A DNA stretch of 64,000 nucleotides from Chitinophagaceae bacterium UBA1930 (GCA_002337145.1 DDFK01000003.1:572829-636828), one strand, 5' to 3'. Positions 42,343 to 50,298 are shown, numbered from the stretch's first letter. The notes: a model not told the origin generated them from the sequence alone. A program made the numbers and translations.

Positions 42343-43529
42343 CTCAAGTGCATGCTTCTTTCTTTGTAGAGGTTCCTGAAGTAGGGGTCTCGCAGGTCCT
42401 TAATAAAACGGATTGCTTCGCCGGTGCTCTTCATTTCGGGACCAAGTTCTTTGTTTACACCCGGAAACTTATTGAAGCTGAAAACAGGCTCTTTAATGGC
42501 ATAGCCCTCCAGCTTTTTGTCCATGGTAAAATCCGTAAGCTTGGCTGCACCCAACATTACTTTGGTAGCAATGTTCAGGTACGGAATCTGGTAGGCCTTG
42601 GCTATAAATGGCGTGGTACGGCTGGCCCTTGGGTTGGCTTCAATTACATATACCTTACCATCTTTAATGGCAAACTGTATGTTGATAAGCCCTTTTATGT
42701 TCAATGCCCTTGCAATCTTCTCGCTGTAATATTCCATTGTTTCCACAATCAATGGGGTAAGGTTAAATGCAGGCAGTACCGCATTGCTGTCGCCACTATG
42801 TATGCCTGCTGGTTCTATATGCTCCATCACACCCATTACATGAAAATTCTCGCCATCAAAAATGGCATCCACTTCTGCTTCCTGGCATCTATCCAAAAAG
42901 TGGTCAATTAAAATCTTGTTATCTGGAATATGTTTCAATAAACTGATCACCGCTTTTTCCACTTCCTCGTCATTGATCACAATACGCATTCTTTGCCCAC
43001 CTAAAACATAACTTGGGCGAACGAGCACGGGATAACCAACTTTATTGGCCACTTCAATTGCTTCATCTGCAGTATAGGCTGTACCATACTCGGGATAAGG
43101 AATGCCCAGTTCTTTCAATAGATCGCTGAACCTTCCACGGTCTTCGGCAATATCCATGTCGTTATAGCTGGTACCAATAATCTTTATGCCTTTGGCGTGC
43201 AGTCTTTTGGCAAGTTTCAATGCGGTCTGTCCACCCAGTTGCACGATTACACCTTCGGGTTTTTCCAGTTCAATAATCTCCCATAAATGCTCCCAGTACA
43301 CGGGTTCAAAATACAGTTTGTCTGCCATGTCAAAATCGGTGGAAACCGTTTCGGGGTTACAGTTCATCATAATGGCTTCGTAGCCGCATTCTTTAATGGC
43401 CAGTAAACCATGCACGCAACAGTAGTCAAATTCAATACCTTGACCAATGCGGTTTGGACCGCTACCGAGAACAATGATTTTTTTCTTTGAAGACTGAACG
43501 GACTCGTTGCTCTGTAAAGTGTTGCTCAT
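42336..43529 (-). CDS. carB: Stand-alone C-terminal half of carbamoyl-phosphate synthase large subunit
   Basis: Length 397. Starts MSNTLQSNESVQSSKKKIIVLGSGPNRIGQGIEFDYCC, the beginning of the second (carbamate-phosphorylating) synthetase half of CarB, then ATP-grasp residues RPSYVLGGQRMRIV, EVDAIFDGENFHVMGV, EANPRASRTTPF. It ends ERSMHLSK without the MGS-like allosteric domain. The first half is missing: upstream on this strand comes a DUF3109 gene. A TACTTTTG promoter box 16 bases before the ATG suggests a real separate gene, not debris. The N-half must be elsewhere; split carB genes are known in some archaea. Confidence 0.85.
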   Translation of the reverse strand: MSNTLQSNESVQSSKKKIIVLGSGPNRIGQGIEFDYCCVHGLLAIKECGYEAIMMNCNPETVSTDFDMADKLYFEPVYWEHLWEIIELEKPEGVIVQLGGQTALKLAKRLHAKGIKIIGTSYNDMDIAEDRGRFSDLLKELGIPYPEYGTAYTADEAIEVANKVGYPVLVRPSYVLGGQRMRIVINDEEVEKAVISLLKHIPDNKILIDHFLDRCQEAEVDAIFDGENFHVMGVMEHIEPAGIHSGDSNAVLPAFNLTPLIVETMEYYSEKIARALNIKGLINIQFAIKDGKVYVIEANPRASRTTPFIAKAYQIPYLNIATKVMLGAAKLTDFTMDKKLEGYAIKEPVFSFNKFPGVNKELGPEMKSTGEAIRFIKDLRDPYFRNLYKERSMHLSK

Positions 43530-43545
43530 TTTTAGAAGAATTGAG

Positions 43546-43553
43546 CAAAAGTA
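43546..43553 (-). promoter_or_regulatory. -7 box for the carB half-gene
   Basis: Minus strand TACTTTTG, 16 bases upstream of the ATG at 43529. No clear -33 TTTG. Confidence 0.5.
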
Positions 43554-43623
43554 AGGTTACAGATTTTTTTTGCGGATTATTTTTTGGGTAACAGTCGTTA
43601 GTATTTGCATTGGCCTTTACTGG

Positions 43624-43641
43624 TCCCGATAGCTATCGGGA
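43624..43641. repeat. Perfect palindrome TCCCGATAGCTATCGGGA
   Basis: 18-base perfect palindrome between carB and the DUF3109 gene. A second GC-variant copy is at 50281-50298, and one with a single mismatch lies inside paaC (45477-45494). A short dispersed repeat in the window. Confidence 0.6.
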
Positions 43642-43701
43642 CACCCATCAACGTTTTGAATAAAGCCGGGCTTTTAGTGTATCATAAGTAAGTGCATCAT
43701 A

Positions 43702-43739
43702 AAATGGGTACCACACTTTTAAAAATGTGGCATCCGTTT
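43702..43739. repeat. REP-like palindrome D
   Basis: CCACA (43711-43715) and TGTGG (43726-43730) around CTTTTAAAAA, with outer AAATGG/CCgTTT pairs and internal mismatches. Compared with palindromes A-C the inner CCTT/AAGG pairs become TTTT/AAAA, a compensated change. Covers the stop of the DUF3109 gene, where it may terminate transcription. Confidence 0.5.
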
Positions 43740-44322
43740 ATTTCTTCTTTGCATGTTCGGCAACTGCCTGTAATGCTTCATAAAATTCTTCTCCGTATTT
43801 TCTTATCAAGGGTTCCTTCAAGAAAATATATACCGGTACTTTCAACTTTTTGCCAAGGCTGCAGGCCGCAGCACACAGGTCTTCGCGTGGCTCGTAGTTT
43901 ACGTATTCCATATCGGGGTCAACCTTGCTGTTCGAAATCTTTATGGGAAACAAGTGGCAGCTAACGGGTTTTTTCCAGCCAATCTTCCCTTCGTTATAGG
44001 CTTTTTCAAACCCGCATACAATCAAGCCTTTTTCGTCTTTTTTGCCATAGGCACAAATGCCGCTGTTCACCGTTGGGGTTACCCAGCCAAATTCACGGTC
44101 GTATTCAAACTTGCCCGTCCTTTCCACTTCATCAATCCCTTCCTGGGTCATGTAAGGTTTTATGGTTTCGTAGTATTTCTCTACTTCTTTCTTTTCCCAG
44201 TTTTCCAATGGGGCTCCGGCATCTCCATCTTCGCAGCAGCCTCCTTTGCATTTGGCAAGGTCGCATACAAACTGTTCTTCAATCACCTCATCGCTAATGA
44301 GTTTGTTGTCAATTATAATCAT
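43738..44322 (-). CDS. DUF3109 family protein (Cys-rich)
   Basis: Length 194 from the ATG at 44322 (MIIIDNKLISDEVIEEQFVCDLAKCKGGCCEDGD). Cysteines in CDLAKCKGGCC, ICAYG, VSCHLFP and EDLCAAAC suggest a metal cluster; the family is related to YkgJ-type zinc/iron-chelating proteins. Function unknown. A TATATTTG -7 box is 30 bases upstream (44353-44360). Presumed cytoplasmic. Confidence 0.8.
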   Translation of the reverse strand: MIIIDNKLISDEVIEEQFVCDLAKCKGGCCEDGDAGAPLENWEKKEVEKYYETIKPYMTQEGIDEVERTGKFEYDREFGWVTPTVNSGICAYGKKDEKGLIVCGFEKAYNEGKIGWKKPVSCHLFPIKISNSKVDPDMEYVNYEPREDLCAAACSLGKKLKVPVYIFLKEPLIRKYGEEFYEALQAVAEHAKKK

Positions 44323-44352
44323 ACAATCATTGTTTGCTACAAGAAGCAACTG

Positions 44353-44360
44353 CAAATATA
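44353..44360 (-). promoter_or_regulatory. -7 box for the DUF3109 gene
   Basis: Minus strand TATATTTG, an exact TAnnTTTG, 30 bases upstream of the ATG. Confidence 0.45.
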
Positions 44361-44410
44361 GACCAGCAAAAAACAGTGCTGTTTAATTTATTGGATTTTT
44401 CGGTAAAGGG

Positions 44411-44914
44411 CTAGTGGCATTTAAAATAGTCGAAAGGCTCTTTGCATTCGTTGCATTGGTACAACGATTTGCAGGCAGTACTGCCAAATTGCGAAATCAT
44501 TTTGGTGTTGTACGATTTGCATAAAGGGCATTGAATGGCTTCTTCTTCCTGAAAACTGTCTGGCGTGCACACGGCCTGCTTTGCATTGGGCGGGGCAATA
44601 CCATATTGTTGCAGTTTTTGTTTCCCTTCTTCGCTCATCCAGTCTGTTGTCCATGCGGGGGAAAGCACCGTTGTAATTTTTATGTTGCTGTAGCCGTTTT
44701 CAATTAAAGCAAGCCGAATGTTCATGCTGATCATGTCCATTGCAGGGCAGCCAGTATAGGTTGGTGTAATGGTCACTTGCACTTGTCCATCTACCATATT
44801 TACGTCCCTTACAATACCCAGGTCCAGTATGGTTAATACAGGCACTTCGGGGTCCGTTACCGTTGCCAGGATTTGCCAAACCGGCTGTGCGGATATGTTT
44901 GCAGCCGTTACCAT
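44411..44914 (-). CDS. paaD: Phenylacetyl-CoA epoxidase subunit PaaD
   Basis: Length 167. N-terminal MIP18/DUF59 domain (VTDPEVPVLTILDLGIV, TPTYTGCPAMDMISMNI), C-terminal zinc ribbon (CPLCKSYNTKM and CNECKEPFDYFKCH). PaaD is thought to help insert metal clusters into the epoxidase. Overlaps paaC by 7 bp; last gene of the paaABCD run. Confidence 0.93.
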   Translation of the reverse strand: MVTAANISAQPVWQILATVTDPEVPVLTILDLGIVRDVNMVDGQVQVTITPTYTGCPAMDMISMNIRLALIENGYSNIKITTVLSPAWTTDWMSEEGKQKLQQYGIAPPNAKQAVCTPDSFQEEEAIQCPLCKSYNTKMISQFGSTACKSLYQCNECKEPFDYFKCH

Positions 44915-45681
44915 TCTGCTCCGGGATAGGTTCTTTGCAAGTATTGCATTTCAGCCAATATATAACCAAGGTGTTCGGTATGTGTGCCTGTTTTGCCACC
45001 GGATTGGTTGAACGTTTTTTCCGGGTAAGGCAAAGTTGCTTCTTCAAAAACAGCTTTTGTTTTTTCTTCCCATTGCTGTTTCAGTAAAGCAAAGTCAATA
45101 CCCATGGGCGTTTCGTAACCGGCAGCAATAAAAAATTCGCCGGTATAGTTTTTCAGTTCTTCTATTGCAGCCAGCATACGTTGATGACTTTCTGCTGTTC
45201 CATCGCCCAGGCGTATTACCCATTCGCTGCTCCAGCGTACATGGTAGGTTATTTCCTTTAATGCTTTGGTGGCAATAGCGGCCAATTGTTCGTCTTTACA
45301 GTTCTGCAGTTGCTGAAATAAGTATAACTGATAAACAGAAAAATAAAACTGGCGTAGTATGGTCTGTCCCCAATCAACATTTGGTTGTTCAACTAGTAAT
45401 AAATTTTTGAATTCCCTTTCGGTTCTTAAATAGGCCAGCGAATCTTCTGTTGCCAAATCGGCCGGGTTGTTGGCTGTCCCGATAGTTATCGGGAGGTTTA
45501 TTAGTGCAGCAGCATATTGGTAAAAGTTCCTTGACTGCCCAATCAAATCCAGCGAAATATTGGTAATGGCAATGTCCTGCTCCAATATTGGTCCATGCCC
45601 GCACCACTCACTGTTTCTCTGTGCAAGAATAAGTGTGGTATCTGCCAGGTGCAGGGTATAGTCTATTAAATTTTGATTCAT
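44908..45681 (-). CDS. paaC: Phenylacetyl-CoA epoxidase subunit PaaC
   Basis: Length 257. Structural ferritin-like partner of the catalytic PaaA subunit: LHLADTTLILAQRNSEWCGHGPILEQDIAITNISLDLIGQSR and LKEITYHVRWSSEWVIRLGDGT. Contains a near-perfect TCCCGATAG-TTATCGGGA palindrome at 45477-45494 coding for LPITIG, an unusual place for this otherwise intergenic repeat. Gap to paaB 52 bp. Confidence 0.94.
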   Translation of the reverse strand: MNQNLIDYTLHLADTTLILAQRNSEWCGHGPILEQDIAITNISLDLIGQSRNFYQYAAALINLPITIGTANNPADLATEDSLAYLRTEREFKNLLLVEQPNVDWGQTILRQFYFSVYQLYLFQQLQNCKDEQLAAIATKALKEITYHVRWSSEWVIRLGDGTAESHQRMLAAIEELKNYTGEFFIAAGYETPMGIDFALLKQQWEEKTKAVFEEATLPYPEKTFNQSGGKTGTHTEHLGYILAEMQYLQRTYPGAEW

Positions 45682-45733
45682 TTATATCCTTTGTAGTTCA
45701 CTTTATACGGTATCACCTAATTACCAACCGTCT

Positions 45734-46093
45734 TTACATATGACCCACTTCATCGGGCAGTTCGTAAAAAGTTGGATGACGGTAAACCTTGTCGTTGGCC
45801 GGTTCATACAGGCTTTCGGCTTCATCGGGGTTACTGGCATGTATGTATTTGCTTTCCACAACCCATAGGCTTACGCCTTCCATGCGTCGGGTGTACACAT
45901 CCCTTGCATTTTCAATGGCCATTTGTGCATCGGCAGCATGAAGGCTGCCCGCATGTTTGTGGTCAAGTCCCTGCTTGCTACGAATGAATACTTCCCATAA
46001 AGGCCACTCTGCCTGTGACTGCTGGGTTGCCGGGCCACCAGTTTCTATCTCGCCGTAATCGCCGTAAAAATATTTTGTGTTGTATGTTTTCAT
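45734..46093 (-). CDS. paaB: Phenylacetyl-CoA epoxidase subunit PaaB
   Basis: Length 119. WPLWEVFIRSKQGLDHKHAGSLHAADAQMAIENARDVYTRR and SLWVVESKYIHASNPDEAESLYEPANDKVYRHPTFY are diagnostic. PaaB bridges PaaAC heterodimers in the complex. 21 bp from paaA. Confidence 0.94.
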   Translation of the reverse strand: MKTYNTKYFYGDYGEIETGGPATQQSQAEWPLWEVFIRSKQGLDHKHAGSLHAADAQMAIENARDVYTRRMEGVSLWVVESKYIHASNPDEAESLYEPANDKVYRHPTFYELPDEVGHM

Positions 46094-46114
46094 CTTATAG
46101 TTGTTGTGGTTGTA

Positions 46115-47062
46115 TTAAGCAACTTTTTGCAGTTGCCTGTTTTTCTTTTTTGCTGCGTGGGCCAATGCGGCTTCCCTTACCCAGGCACCATCGGCATGTG
46201 CTTTTTTACGTGCATCCAGCCGTTGCTTGTTGCAGGGGCCATTGCCTTTTACTACGGCCCAAAATTCATCCCAGTCAATTTCGCCAAAGTCGTAGTGTTT
46301 CCTTTCTTCGTTCCATTTCAGTTTATCGTCTGGTAGGGTCATGCCCAATACTTTTACCTGTTCTGCAATCATGTCAATAAACTGTTGGCGAAGCTCGTCG
46401 TTTGTCTTGCGTTTTATTTTCCATTTCACGCTTTGGTCGCTATTGGTACTTTCACTGTCCCTTGGCCCAAACATCATGAGGCTTGGCCACCACCAACGGT
46501 TGATGGCATCCTGGCACATGGCTTTTTGTTCGTCTGTTCCTTTGCTTAGTACCAGCAATGTTTCAAAGCCCTGGCGTTGATGAAAACTTTCTTCCTTGCA
46601 TATACGCACCATTGCCCTTGCATAAGGACCGTAACTGGTTCGGCATAACATTACCTGGTTAAGTATCGCAGCACCATCCACTAGCCAGCCCACGGCACCC
46701 ATATCGGCCCAGGTTAAGGTTGGATAGTTGAAGATGGAAGAATATTTGGCTTTGCCACTGAGCAGTTGTTCCAGCATTTCGTCCCTACTGGTTCCGAGTG
46801 TTTCTGCAGATGAATAGAGATACAGACCATGCCCAGCCTCATCTTGAACCTTGGCAATTAAAATGGCTTTGCGTTTTAACGATGGGGCACGGCTGATCCA
46901 ATTGCCTTCGGGCAACATGCCTACCACTTCGCTGTGGGCGTGCTGGCTAATTTGGCGGATATTGGTTTTGCGGTATGCATCGGGCATCCAGTCTTTGGGC
47001 TCAATTTTTATTTCCTTATCAATTTTGTCCTGAAATATTTTTTCAAGGTCCTGCAACTGCAT
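46115..47062 (-). CDS. paaA: Phenylacetyl-CoA epoxidase catalytic subunit PaaA
   Basis: Length 315. Di-iron ferritin-like subunit that epoxidises the aromatic ring of phenylacetyl-CoA with O2. Metal ligands are in KVQDEAGHGLYLYSSAE (ExxH) and CKEESFHQRQGFETL (ExxH). First gene of paaABCD. Preceded by -7 box TATTTTTG (47082-47089, minus strand) and the CTAAC-N4-GTTAG operator at 47108. Other paa genes (paaK, G, Z) are not in the window. Confidence 0.95.
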   Translation of the reverse strand: MQLQDLEKIFQDKIDKEIKIEPKDWMPDAYRKTNIRQISQHAHSEVVGMLPEGNWISRAPSLKRKAILIAKVQDEAGHGLYLYSSAETLGTSRDEMLEQLLSGKAKYSSIFNYPTLTWADMGAVGWLVDGAAILNQVMLCRTSYGPYARAMVRICKEESFHQRQGFETLLVLSKGTDEQKAMCQDAINRWWWPSLMMFGPRDSESTNSDQSVKWKIKRKTNDELRQQFIDMIAEQVKVLGMTLPDDKLKWNEERKHYDFGEIDWDEFWAVVKGNGPCNKQRLDARKKAHADGAWVREAALAHAAKKKNRQLQKVA

Positions 47063-47081
47063 AATGGCATTTTTAGATTTC

Positions 47082-47089
47082 CAAAAATA
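47082..47089 (-). promoter_or_regulatory. -7 box of paaA
   Basis: Minus strand TATTTTTG, identical to the -7 box of the tetR gene, 19 bases before the paaA ATG. The operator at 47108-47121 covers the expected -33 region, so a bound repressor would block polymerase. Confidence 0.6.
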
Positions 47090-47107
47090 CGGTAATAAAC
47101 AACAGGG

Positions 47108-47121
47108 CTAACGCGTGTTAG
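47108..47121. promoter_or_regulatory. TetR (PaaR-like) operator at paaA
   Basis: CTAAC-GCGT-GTTAG, an inverted repeat also present as CTAAC-AATC-GTTAG before the tetR gene (50179). One base differs from the PaaR site CNAACGNNCGTTNG described for Thermus and relatives. Confidence 0.65.
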
Positions 47122-47203
47122 TTTAAATTTTTGAAGGAGCTTGTTATTTTGTTAGTTTAACTAGCAGAGTTGTTCTTGCTTTTTTAACATTGCTGAGGCT
47201 TGG

Positions 47204-47280
47204 GCACACGGATGTTACAGGATGTAAGGATGTATCACGGATTTTATGCTGCTTCGCAGCATGTGGATCAGTTTGCGGTT
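47204..47280. repeat. Dispersed repeat family GCACACGGAT, copy 3
   Basis: Begins GCACACGGAT (47204-47213), GGAT recurs roughly every 8-11 bases, then hairpin ATGCTGC/GCAGCAT (47246-47262) and a right-arm remnant (ATCAGTTTG). In the gap between paaA and the epimerase. Confidence 0.5.
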
Positions 47281-47302
47281 AAGGAATTGATCGATGCAAT
47301 TT

Positions 47303-48409
47303 TTAGATAACGATTTTTTCCAACCCGCTTAAATAAGTTTCATCTATTGTTGCTCCGATACCTGGTGTATCATCAATTTCGACAATGCCGTTTGCCTTGT
47401 ATTGCAGCCCGTTTTGTACGGGGTCTTCAGACATCATTAGTGGCGTATCCAAATCGAAATGAACAATGGACGGATGGCTGTATGCAAAATGTATGAATGC
47501 GGAAGAAGCCAGTCTGCTTTCCATAAAGCTGCCTACCTGTAGCTTTATGTTGTGTTGCTGTGCTACCTGCACAATTTTCAGTGCATTGAAAATACCGCCA
47601 CTTTTTCCAAGTTTGATGTTGAAGTAATCGCAGGCATGCAGTGTTGCCAAACGTTCTGCATCATGGTGGTCGCAGCAGCTTTCGTCTGACATTATTTTTA
47701 TCGGACTTTCTTTACGTACCAATGGCAGTTGCATAAAATTCCATCTTGCAATGGGTTCTTCACAATGCTCTATGCCATAGAGCGACAGGGCCTGCAGGGT
47801 TTCGATGGCCGTTGGCACATCCCAGCCCTGATTGGCATCTATGCGTAAGGGAATCTCATTTCCTACCGCTTCGCGTATTGCTTTTATCCTTGCAACATCA
47901 TGCTGTGTAGTAGTGCCGAGCTTTACCTTAATTGCCGGGAAGCCTTCTTGCTGGAAGCGTTTTGCATCGTTTGCCATTTTATCCGATGAACCAATGCCAA
48001 CAGTCATGTCTGTTGTAACCAGCTTGTTTTTTTGGCCGCCGAGGAATTTGTAGAGTGGCAGGTTGCTATGTTTTGCTGCTATGTCGTACAGGGCCATATC
48101 AAAGGCACTCTTGATGCTGTTGTTGCCATAAATGGTCTTATCCATTGCAGTAATGCAATCTTCTATGTTCAATGGGTTCCTGTTTTGTAAAGATTGGGCA
48201 AGGTATTGGGCCACAATAAAACAGGTGTCCACACTTTCGCCATTGATGCTCATGTAAGGACTGCATTCGCCATAGCCGCTAATGCCCTGGTTGGTGCGGA
48301 TGATGATTAACACATTGTCTGCATTGAACTGTGTGCCCAAAGAAATTACAAAGGGTTCTTTTAAGGGAATCAATAGCTTATAAATTTCTATGGCTTCAAT
48401 CTGCAGCAT
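47303..48409 (-). CDS. Dipeptide epimerase (L-Ala-D/L-Glu epimerase-like, enolase superfamily)
   Basis: Length 368. Muconate-lactonising-enzyme subgroup: KVKLGTTTQHD (catalytic Lys), RIDANQGW, HCEEPI, MSDESCCD, KLGKSGGIFNAL (second Lys) and the FDLDTPL motif typical of dipeptide epimerases. Activity on murein-derived dipeptides is the usual assignment, though specificity varies. Lies 20 bp after paaE, in a catabolic operon. Confidence 0.85.
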   Translation of the reverse strand: MLQIEAIEIYKLLIPLKEPFVISLGTQFNADNVLIIIRTNQGISGYGECSPYMSINGESVDTCFIVAQYLAQSLQNRNPLNIEDCITAMDKTIYGNNSIKSAFDMALYDIAAKHSNLPLYKFLGGQKNKLVTTDMTVGIGSSDKMANDAKRFQQEGFPAIKVKLGTTTQHDVARIKAIREAVGNEIPLRIDANQGWDVPTAIETLQALSLYGIEHCEEPIARWNFMQLPLVRKESPIKIMSDESCCDHHDAERLATLHACDYFNIKLGKSGGIFNALKIVQVAQQHNIKLQVGSFMESRLASSAFIHFAYSHPSIVHFDLDTPLMMSEDPVQNGLQYKANGIVEIDDTPGIGATIDETYLSGLEKIVI

Positions 48410-48429
48410 GCTTATTGTATTTGTGGTTG

Positions 48430-49503
48430 TTATTTAATGTCAAAATCAACAATGATCTTATCGGATTTTGGGTGCGACTGGCAAGTTAAAATAAAGCCCT
48501 GTTCAATTTCTTCGTGCTCCAGTCCCCAACAAACATCCATATCCACTTCGCCTTCTATTAGCTTGGCCTTGCAGGTACAGCATACGCCGCCCTTGCAGGC
48601 ATAGGGTAGATCGGCACCCTGTTGCAGGGCTGCATCCAAAATATTGCTGCCGTTAAATGGCAAATTAAAATCAAAACTTCTGCCATCCACTTTTATGGTG
48701 ATGTTGCTTTGGGCAACTGAATCCATTGGGTGTGTAGTCCCTGTTTTTTGTTGTTTGCCTTTGGTGGTGGTAAACAGTTCAAAATGTATTTTCTTTTTGT
48801 CAATCCCTTTACTTTCCAAAAAATCCTTTACGGCAAAAATCATTTCTTCAGGGCCGCAAACAAAAAACTCGTCTGCGTTAATATCAACTGCTCTGGCAAA
48901 CAGGGCCTCGCATTTGGCAGCATCAATCCTTCCAAAATTTATTGCTGCATCGGTACGCTCTCTGCTTAGGATGTGGATGAGCTGAAAACGGCTCAGGTAT
49001 TTATTCTTTAAGGCTTCCAGGGTTTCCTTAAAAATGATGGAGCCCCTGTTTTTGTTGCCGTACACCAAAGTAAAATTGCTATCCGGTTCGGTAAGCAGGG
49101 TTGTTTTAATAATGGAAAGCAATGGCGTAATACCGCTGCCCGCAGCAAAAGCCACATAGTTTTTTTTGTTGTCCGTTTTTAGTTCAGTATAGAATTTTCC
49201 GATGGGTGGCATTACTTCCAGCTCGTCGCCAGCCTTTAGCTGTTCGTTGGCAAAAGTGGAAAAGAGACCTTCCTGCACTTTTTTGATGGCAACCCTAAAG
49301 TCGTTGTCTAACGGGGATGAGCAAAGCGAGTAGGAACGGCGTACTTCTTCCTGGTTGATAAAGCTGCGTACCGTAATATTTTGTCCCTGTGTAAACTGGA
49401 AGCTTTGCTTTAGTTGTTCGGGAATGTGAAAGGCAACGGAAACGCAATCGTGGGTTTCCTGTCTTACTTCCTTTATTTTGAGTGTGTGGAAATGTAATGA
49501 CAT
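48430..49503 (-). CDS. paaE: Phenylacetyl-CoA epoxidase reductase PaaE
   Basis: Length 357. N-terminal FNR-type FAD/NADPH module (about 1-235; VRRSYSLCSSPLD, AAGSGITPLLSIIKT, FVCGPEEMIFAVKDFL) and C-terminal plant-type [2Fe-2S] ferredoxin with PYACKGGVCCTCKAKL and the last ligand Cys in ILTCQSHP. Passes electrons from NADPH to the PaaA di-iron centre. It is separated from paaABCD by the epimerase, and is 69 bp after the tetR stop, so it probably shares the tetR promoter. Confidence 0.94.
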   Translation of the reverse strand: MSLHFHTLKIKEVRQETHDCVSVAFHIPEQLKQSFQFTQGQNITVRSFINQEEVRRSYSLCSSPLDNDFRVAIKKVQEGLFSTFANEQLKAGDELEVMPPIGKFYTELKTDNKKNYVAFAAGSGITPLLSIIKTTLLTEPDSNFTLVYGNKNRGSIIFKETLEALKNKYLSRFQLIHILSRERTDAAINFGRIDAAKCEALFARAVDINADEFFVCGPEEMIFAVKDFLESKGIDKKKIHFELFTTTKGKQQKTGTTHPMDSVAQSNITIKVDGRSFDFNLPFNGSNILDAALQQGADLPYACKGGVCCTCKAKLIEGEVDMDVCWGLEHEEIEQGFILTCQSHPKSDKIIVDFDIK

Positions 49504-49572
49504 CGTTGGTTTGTGTAGTATGGATTCCGGTTTCGAAAATGTATGGTGCAGGCGGTTGGATTTATGGGTAGC

Positions 49573-50163
49573 TTATTTTTTTAAGCCGCCAACCAGTATG
49601 GCAATCATGTTTTCTTCTAGTTCTTTACCACTTATTTTTTGTTTGCTGCGGTGCCAGCTTTCTATACCGCTGATTGCATGAAACATAATAAGCACGGCGG
49701 TTGTGGCATCTATCTTTTTTATTTCTTTGTTCTTGATGCCTTCTTCTATGATTGCTGCAAAACGCTTACGATAGCTACGGCGTTGGTTCTGGAAGTTGGA
49801 GAGGTAGGGTTCGGACAAATGCTTCCATTCCCTATCGCTTACAAATACTTCTTCAAAGTGGTGCACCATGCCATCGATATGAAAACGCAGCAGGTTCTCT
49901 ACTTTTTGTAAGGATGAAACGGACTCGGCTTCCAATAGTTCCAGCTTTTGGTTGTAACGGTTGGCCACGCTGAAGCATATTTCGTGCAACAGTTCGTTCT
50001 TGCTTTTGATATGGTTGTATAAGCTTGCGGCTTCTACACCTACTACATCGGCAAGCTCTCGCATGCTTGCTGCTTTAAAGCCTTTTTCTTTGAACAGTAT
50101 GGCAGCCTTTTCTATAATTACATCTTTACGGCTTGCATTGTTATCGGTTTTAATTCGTCCCAT
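49573..50163 (-). CDS. TetR family regulator, probable paa regulator
   Basis: Length 196. N-terminal HTH (IEKAAILFKEKGFKAASMRELADVVGVEAASLYNHIKSKNELL) is typical TetR; the ligand-binding part is unremarkable. It precedes paaE and shares the CTAAC-N4-GTTAG operator with paaA, so it is a good candidate for a phenylacetyl-CoA-responsive repressor analogous to PaaR of Thermus and related bacteria. Confidence 0.85.
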   Translation of the reverse strand: MGRIKTDNNASRKDVIIEKAAILFKEKGFKAASMRELADVVGVEAASLYNHIKSKNELLHEICFSVANRYNQKLELLEAESVSSLQKVENLLRFHIDGMVHHFEEVFVSDREWKHLSEPYLSNFQNQRRSYRKRFAAIIEEGIKNKEIKKIDATTAVLIMFHAISGIESWHRSKQKISGKELEENMIAILVGGLKK

Positions 50164-50167
50164 GCAA

Positions 50168-50198
50168 CAAAAATAACACTAACAATCGTTAGGGCAAA
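50168..50198 (-). promoter_or_regulatory. Promoter of the tetR-paaE-epimerase operon
   Basis: Minus strand: TTTG at 50195-50198, 19-base spacer, TATTTTTG at 50168-50175, 4 bases before the ATG. A textbook -33/-7 Bacteroidota promoter. The operator 50179-50192 lies entirely inside the spacer. Confidence 0.75.
50179..50192. promoter_or_regulatory. TetR operator in its own promoter spacer
   Basis: CTAAC-AATC-GTTAG located between the -33 and -7 elements, implying negative autoregulation. Same arms as the operator at 47108. Confidence 0.7.
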
Positions 50199-50280
50199 AG
50201 AAAGATTTTGTTAGTATCAGATAGGTTGCCTGGTACATTGAAGTTGCCCAGGCCAGGATTTAGCTAAACGCTGATGGCTG

Positions 50281-50298
50281 CCCCGATAGCTATCGGGG
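50281..50298. repeat. Perfect palindrome CCCCGATAGCTATCGGGG
   Basis: 18-base palindrome downstream of the amidase gene and upstream of the tetR promoter; a variant of the one at 43624. Confidence 0.6.
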
